Shown here piece by piece: positions 60,601 to 64,000 of a stretch of DNA of 64,000 nt (position 1 is its first letter; every line of letters starts with the position of its first letter). The DNA comes from Iamia sp. SCSIO 61187. GTDB taxonomy: Bacteria; Actinomycetota; Acidimicrobiia; Acidimicrobiales; Iamiaceae. The notes beneath the pieces were generated by a model, which was given only the letters and a program-made list of their open reading frames with translations, did no database searches and was not told where the DNA came from. The translations under genes were made by a program, and so were the position numbers. Location of the stretch: positions 2,108,001 through 2,172,000 of the forward strand of contig NZ_CP050948.1 of the NCBI RefSeq assembly GCF_019443745.1, given 5' to 3'.

Positions 60601-61413
60601 GTGCTGGTCGTCTGCGCCCTCGCCCTCGTCGCTGCTGCTGCGTTCTTCCTCGTCGTCGGTCTGGCCGGTGGCGACATCGGCGACCTCTACCTGTCGATGG
60701 TGCTGTGCGTCGCCTCGCTGGTCGTGGTCGCCGTCTCGGCCCGGGTGAGCCGGGCTCGCCCGGAGCCCGCGTCCGACGGCGCGCCCCATCCGCTGCCCCC
60801 GGCGGGTGACGACCCGACGCCGGAGCCGTCGGCCCGTCCCGTCCTGGCCCTGGCCACGGCGGGGGCACGGGGCTCCGGCGGCGCCGAGGAGGCGTCGATC
60901 TGGGCCGCCGGCCCGAGCGCTCCGCCCGACCTGGCGCCGGCGTCGGGCTCGGCCCCGGCGGGTGCCGGCGCGCCCGACGGCGCCCCTCGACCTGGGCCCG
61001 AGCCTCAGGCCGAGCCCGAGCCCGAGCCTGCGCCTGAGGTCGAGCCCGCGGCGGCGACCGTCGACGTCACCGACGCCCCGTTCCCGATCGCCGACTACGA
61101 CGCCCTCGACGCCGCCCAGATCCTCCCCCTCGTGCCGAAGCTGTGGCCCGAGGAGGTCCCGGTCGTCGCCGAGCGCGAGCGCACCACCCGGGCTCGCCCC
61201 GCTGTCCTCGACGCCCTGGCCGAGGCGGCCGGCGACCCGGCGCTGGCCTTCCCGATCGCCGAGTACGAGAGCCTCGACACCGAGCAGATCACCGGGCTGC
61301 TGGCCCGGCTCGACGCCGCCGATCTGGCGACGGTCCAGGTGGCCGAGCGCTGCGGACCGGCCCGGGCCGGTGTCCTGGTGGCGGTGGCCGACCAGCTCGC
61401 CGCCCGGAAGTAG
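60601..61413 (+). CDS. Membrane protein with two helical repeats
   Basis: A 270-residue protein: two N-terminal transmembrane helices (about 2-20 and 30-48), a Pro/Ala/Glu-rich linker of about 110 residues containing EPEPEPEP-type runs, and two copies of a 45-residue module starting FPIADYDALDAAQILPLV (about 160) and FPIAEYESLDTEQITGLL (about 219). The modules look like small helical protein-binding units. GAGAGG precedes the GTG start. It lies between divIVA and the DksA-like gene; a divisome or polar role is speculation. Confidence 0.72.
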   Translation: MLVVCALALVAAAAFFLVVGLAGGDIGDLYLSMVLCVASLVVVAVSARVSRARPEPASDGAPHPLPPAGDDPTPEPSARPVLALATAGARGSGGAEEASIWAAGPSAPPDLAPASGSAPAGAGAPDGAPRPGPEPQAEPEPEPAPEVEPAAATVDVTDAPFPIADYDALDAAQILPLVPKLWPEEVPVVAERERTTRARPAVLDALAEAAGDPALAFPIAEYESLDTEQITGLLARLDAADLATVQVAERCGPARAGVLVAVADQLAARK

Positions 61414-61495
61414 GCACCCGCTGCCAGAGGCATCCGCGCCGGCCCGGGCGTGGGTGGGTAGGCTGCGGCACCTTTGCTCCGGTCGGAAGGGTGTC

Positions 61496-62218
61496 ATGGC
61501 CTCGTCACGCAGCGCACGCACCGCCAAGGCCGCGCCCGTGCCCCGGGCCACGGGGGGCCGGGCGACGTCGGCCAAGAAGAAGGCGGCCACGAGCGCCGCG
61601 GCGAAGCCGGCCCCGACGAAGGCCGCGGCCAAGAAGGCGCCGGCGAAGAAGGCCGCGAGGGCCGCAGCGAAGACGGCGCCGGCGACGAGGGGCCCCGCCA
61701 CGAAGGCCCCGGCGAAGAACGCAGCGGCGAAGAAGGCGGCGGCGAAGGACGCAGGGGGGAGGAAGGCGGCCGCCAAGAAGGCGCCCGCCAAGAAGGCCCC
61801 GCCGGCGAAGGCGCCGGCGCGTCGGGCGGCCGGGCGGCGCTCGCCGTTCTCGGCCGCCTTCCTGCGGGCGCAGCGGGCGGCCCTCGAGGAGGAGCGGGCC
61901 ACCTACGTCAACCAGGCCGAGACGCTCCGGGCCGAGGCCGACTCGCTCGTCGCCGACATCGACCCCGGCGACGTCCAGTTCGACGAGGAGTCGGGCGAGG
62001 GCGACACGCTGGCTGTCGAGCGCGAGCGCGACCTGGCCCTGTCCGCCCAGGCCCGCCAGGCGGTCGAGGAGATCGACCACGCCCTGGCCAAGTTCGACCT
62101 CGGCACCTACGGCATCTGCGAGGTGTCCGGCGAGCCGATCCCGACCGAGCGGCTCGAAGCCATCCCCTGGGCCCGCGAGAAGGTCGAGTACAAGGTCGGG
62201 GGGCTGGGCCGTCGCTGA
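61496..62218 (+). CDS. DksA/TraR-like protein with histone H1-like N-terminal tail, zinc site lost
   Basis: A 240-residue protein in two parts. Residues 1-115 are a Lys/Ala/Pro repeat region (AAKKAPAKKA-type), like histone H1-like and mycobacterial HupB tails, probably binding DNA or RNA. Residues 116-240 follow DksA/TraR: a coiled coil, then FDLGTYGICEVSGEPIPTERLEAIPWA. Of the four zinc Cys only one remains (CEVS for CxxC, and VEYK for the second CxxC). GGAAGGGT precedes the ATG. It may bind RNA polymerase or the nucleoid; the mechanism is inferred. Confidence 0.82.
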   Translation: MASSRSARTAKAAPVPRATGGRATSAKKKAATSAAAKPAPTKAAAKKAPAKKAARAAAKTAPATRGPATKAPAKNAAAKKAAAKDAGGRKAAAKKAPAKKAPPAKAPARRAAGRRSPFSAAFLRAQRAALEEERATYVNQAETLRAEADSLVADIDPGDVQFDEESGEGDTLAVERERDLALSAQARQAVEEIDHALAKFDLGTYGICEVSGEPIPTERLEAIPWAREKVEYKVGGLGRR

Positions 62219-62228
62219 GCCAGGCCCG

Positions 62229-62819
62229 ATGAGGGCGGAGGACGAGGCCCCCGCGCCCGCCCGGCCCCGGCGCGCCCGGCGGCCGCACGTGGCGCGCGCC
62301 CCGTTGGTCGCCGCCGTCGGCGTGGGGCTCCTCGTCGTCGACCAGCTGTCCAAGCACTGGGCCCTCAACCGGCTGTCCGACGGCCGCGTGGTGGAGGTGG
62401 TGGGCTCCCTCCAGCTCCTCCTCACCTGGAACACGGGGGCGTCGTTCAGCATCGGGTCCGACCTCGAGCTGGGGCCCTACATCGCCCTCCTGGCCCTCGT
62501 CGTCGTGGCGTGGCTCCTCTGGTCGGGGCACAGCGCCACCCGGCTCGGCGCGGTGGCGGCGGGCATGGTCACCGGCGGCGCCCTCGGCAACCTGGTCGAC
62601 CGCGCCCTGCGCAGCGGCCCGGCGGGCGCCGAGGCCGGCTTCCTGGGCGGCGCGGTCGTCGACTTCATCGACCTCCAGTGGTGGCCGATCTTCAACGTGG
62701 CCGACGTCGGTGTGGTCGGCGGCGCCCTCCTCCTGGTGCTCGCCTCCGTCATCCACGGCGACCCCCACGACCAGCGCGCCGCCCGCGGCGACGGACCGGA
62801 CGGGGCGGGCGGGTCGTGA
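62229..62819 (+). CDS. lspA: Lipoprotein signal peptidase LspA
   Basis: A 196-residue aspartyl protease that cleaves prolipoprotein signal peptides. VDQLSKHWA, NTGASFSIGS, GGALGNLVDR (first catalytic Asp), VVDFIDL and FNVADVGVVGG (second catalytic Asp) are all visible, across four transmembrane helices. An Arg-rich N-terminal extension of about 22 residues and an acidic tail flank the core. GTGA overlap with rluD. Confidence 0.95.
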   Translation: MRAEDEAPAPARPRRARRPHVARAPLVAAVGVGLLVVDQLSKHWALNRLSDGRVVEVVGSLQLLLTWNTGASFSIGSDLELGPYIALLALVVVAWLLWSGHSATRLGAVAAGMVTGGALGNLVDRALRSGPAGAEAGFLGGAVVDFIDLQWWPIFNVADVGVVGGALLLVLASVIHGDPHDQRAARGDGPDGAGGS

Positions 62820-63754
62820 GCACCCGCGCCGAGGTGGTGCCTCCCGCCCTCGGGGGCCAGCGGATCGACCGGGTCGTGGCCCTGGTGGCCGACGTGTCGC
62901 GGGCCGAGGCGGCCGCCCTCGTGGTCGGGGGCTCGGTGCGCATCGACGACCAGCCGGTCACCAAGGTGTCCGAGCGCGTCGCCGAGGGGAGCACCGTCGA
63001 GGTCGACGTCGACGACGCCGTCGTCGACACCGCACCCGGGCCCGACCCGGCGGTCGAGGTGCGCACGGTGCTGGTCGACGACGAGGTCATCGTGGTCGAC
63101 AAGCAGCCCGACCTCGTCGTCCACCCCGGCGCCGGCCACTCGTCGGGGACGCTCGTCGGCGGGCTCCTGGCCCGGTTCCCCGAGCTGGCCGGCGTGGGGG
63201 ACCCGGAGCGACCCGGCATCGTCCACCGCCTCGACCGCGACACCTCGGGCCTGCTCGTCGTGGCCCGGACGCCCCGCGCCTACGAGAGCCTGGTGGCCCA
63301 GCTGAGCGCCCGCACCGTCGAGCGCCGGTACCTCGCCCTGGTCGCCGGGCACCCCGACCCCGCCCGGGGGCTGGTCGACGCGCCCCTCGGCCGGTCGCCC
63401 CGCCAGCCCACCCTGATGGCCGTCCGGGCCGACGGCAAGGAGGCGCGGACCCGCTACCAGGTGCTCGAGCGGTTCGCCGACCCCAGCCCGGTGGCCCTGG
63501 TCGAGTGCCGCCTGGAGACGGGGCGGACGCACCAGATCCGGGTCCACATGCGGGCCATCGAGCACCCGATCGTCGGCGACCCCCGCTACGGGGGCGGTCG
63601 GACCCGGGTGACGTGCCCGCGCCCGTTCCTGCACGCCGCCGACCTGGCCTTCCTGCACCCGGCGACGGGGGAGCGGGTGGCGGTGACCTCACCCCTCCCG
63701 ACGGACCTCCGCTCCGTGCTCGAGGGCCTGCGGAGCGTGGCGTCGGGGGGCTGA
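62816..63754 (+). CDS. rluD: RluD-family pseudouridine synthase
   Basis: A 312-residue rRNA modification enzyme. An N-terminal S4 domain (GQRIDRVVALVADVSRAEAAALV) is followed by the synthase core with VVDKQPDLVVHPG, the catalytic Asp in HRLDRDTSGLLVVA and LETGRTHQIRVHM. In E. coli RluD modifies helix 69 of 23S rRNA. The lspA-rluD pairing is widely conserved. Confidence 0.92.
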   Translation: MSTRAEVVPPALGGQRIDRVVALVADVSRAEAAALVVGGSVRIDDQPVTKVSERVAEGSTVEVDVDDAVVDTAPGPDPAVEVRTVLVDDEVIVVDKQPDLVVHPGAGHSSGTLVGGLLARFPELAGVGDPERPGIVHRLDRDTSGLLVVARTPRAYESLVAQLSARTVERRYLALVAGHPDPARGLVDAPLGRSPRQPTLMAVRADGKEARTRYQVLERFADPSPVALVECRLETGRTHQIRVHMRAIEHPIVGDPRYGGGRTRVTCPRPFLHAADLAFLHPATGERVAVTSPLPTDLRSVLEGLRSVASGG

Positions 63755-63783
63755 TCGGCCCCCGACCGCCGGTCCGCGCCGGT

Positions 63784-63811
63784 GGGGAGGTTTGCCTCCC
63801 CCGTCAGGGGG
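63784..63811 (+). terminator. Alternative hairpins after rluD
   Basis: GGGGAGG/CCTCCCC (63784-63790 with 63795-63801, loop TTTG) and CCCCC/GGGGG (63798-63802 with 63807-63811, loop GTCA) share bases and exclude each other. No T-tract follows, so this could be a Rho-assisted terminator or a leader element of the next gene. Confidence 0.45.
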
Positions 63812-63903
63812 AACCGTGGCACCCGTCGGCGTGACGCCCGCCACGTCGGTGGCGTCGCCGGCCCCGCCGCACCCGCCCCGGGCCGACCCCTCCGGAGCCC
63901 TCG

Positions 63904-64000
63904 TTGCCCGCACCCCCGCCCCGATCTCGTCGACCGCACGGCCGCCGCCTCCTCGCCGTCGTCGTGGCGGCCGGCCTGGCCGTGGCGGCCACCGCGTGCG
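63904..64000 (+). CDS. Probable lipoprotein (3' partial)
   Basis: An open frame running off the window encodes an Arg-rich N terminus, a hydrophobic stretch (LLAVVVAAGLAVAA) and a lipobox-like ATAC, i.e. a lipoprotein signal peptide, starting at TTG 63904 or further upstream. Nothing of the mature protein is visible. Confidence 0.45.
   Translation, partial: MPAPPPRSRRPHGRRLLAVVVAAGLAVAATAC

Overview
The window is very GC-rich, gene-dense actinobacterial chromosome. GTG starts, 4-nt ATGA/GTGA stop-start overlaps and start codons placed 6-10 nt after a -10 box (leaderless mRNAs) are all common. Gene content (MtrA-MtrB-GerMN lipoprotein, PimB', a FadD15-position gene followed by SRPBCC and ArsA genes, DUF3040, DNPR-type MurE, Wag31/DivIVA, SepF) and the divergence of many proteins from Mycobacterium/Streptomyces versions suggest a deep-branching actinobacterium such as an Acidimicrobiia member. 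This placement is inference. No rRNA, tRNA, CRISPR array, transposase or phage gene was seen.

Layout. 1-8.5 kb: the end of a PAS-GGDEF protein, DeoD, a small Cys-pair protein, then QueG-PimB' and a block matching in order the mycobacterial Rv2188c-Rv2183c neighbourhood (PimB', a FadD15-position protein without a P-loop, a membrane protein, SRPBCC, ArsA-like ATPase, a small protein). 8.5-19.8 kb: a coiled-coil ATPase-like protein with an in-frame 33-nt minisatellite, an eRF1-like (BaeRF-type) protein, a ROK kinase, pyrophosphatase, an AlaC-type aminotransferase, a TetR regulator with a visible operator, an ACT protein, glycerol kinase and phosphofructokinase. 19.8-33.4 kb: MtrA/MtrB with a minimal LpqB-like lipoprotein, inositol monophosphatase, a DPM1-type glycosyltransferase, Nudix, DinB, DUF3040, a TgpA-DUF58-MoxR operon and a second ROK kinase.

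33.4-40.7 kb holds the most interesting locus. A cobalamin riboswitch with its own promoter leads two overlapping genes: a secreted alpha/alpha-toroid protein with a DUF4214 tail, and a membrane-anchored DUF4430-like protein. Divergent from them is an ECF transporter operon (EcfT, a two-domain EcfA fusion, an S component). Together they look like a split bacterial counterpart of intrinsic factor/transcobalamin coupled to an ECF vitamin B12 importer.

40.8-63.8 kb: HNH nuclease, MenC-like enolase and LplA-like ligase, then the division and cell wall cluster mraZ-rsmH-ftsL-ftsI-murE-mraY-ftsW-murG-murC-murB-ftsQ-ftsZ-pgeF-yggS-sepF-yggT-divIVA, without murF or murD. A two-repeat membrane protein, a DksA/TraR-like protein with a histone-like tail, lspA and rluD follow. 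The window ends inside a probable lipoprotein gene.

Non-coding structure includes two covarying long hairpins, two copies of a dispersed repeat of about 230 bp lying between convergent genes, and palindromes within the mraZ promoter and ftsZ leader. Motif-based calls were made by eye; no database search was run.
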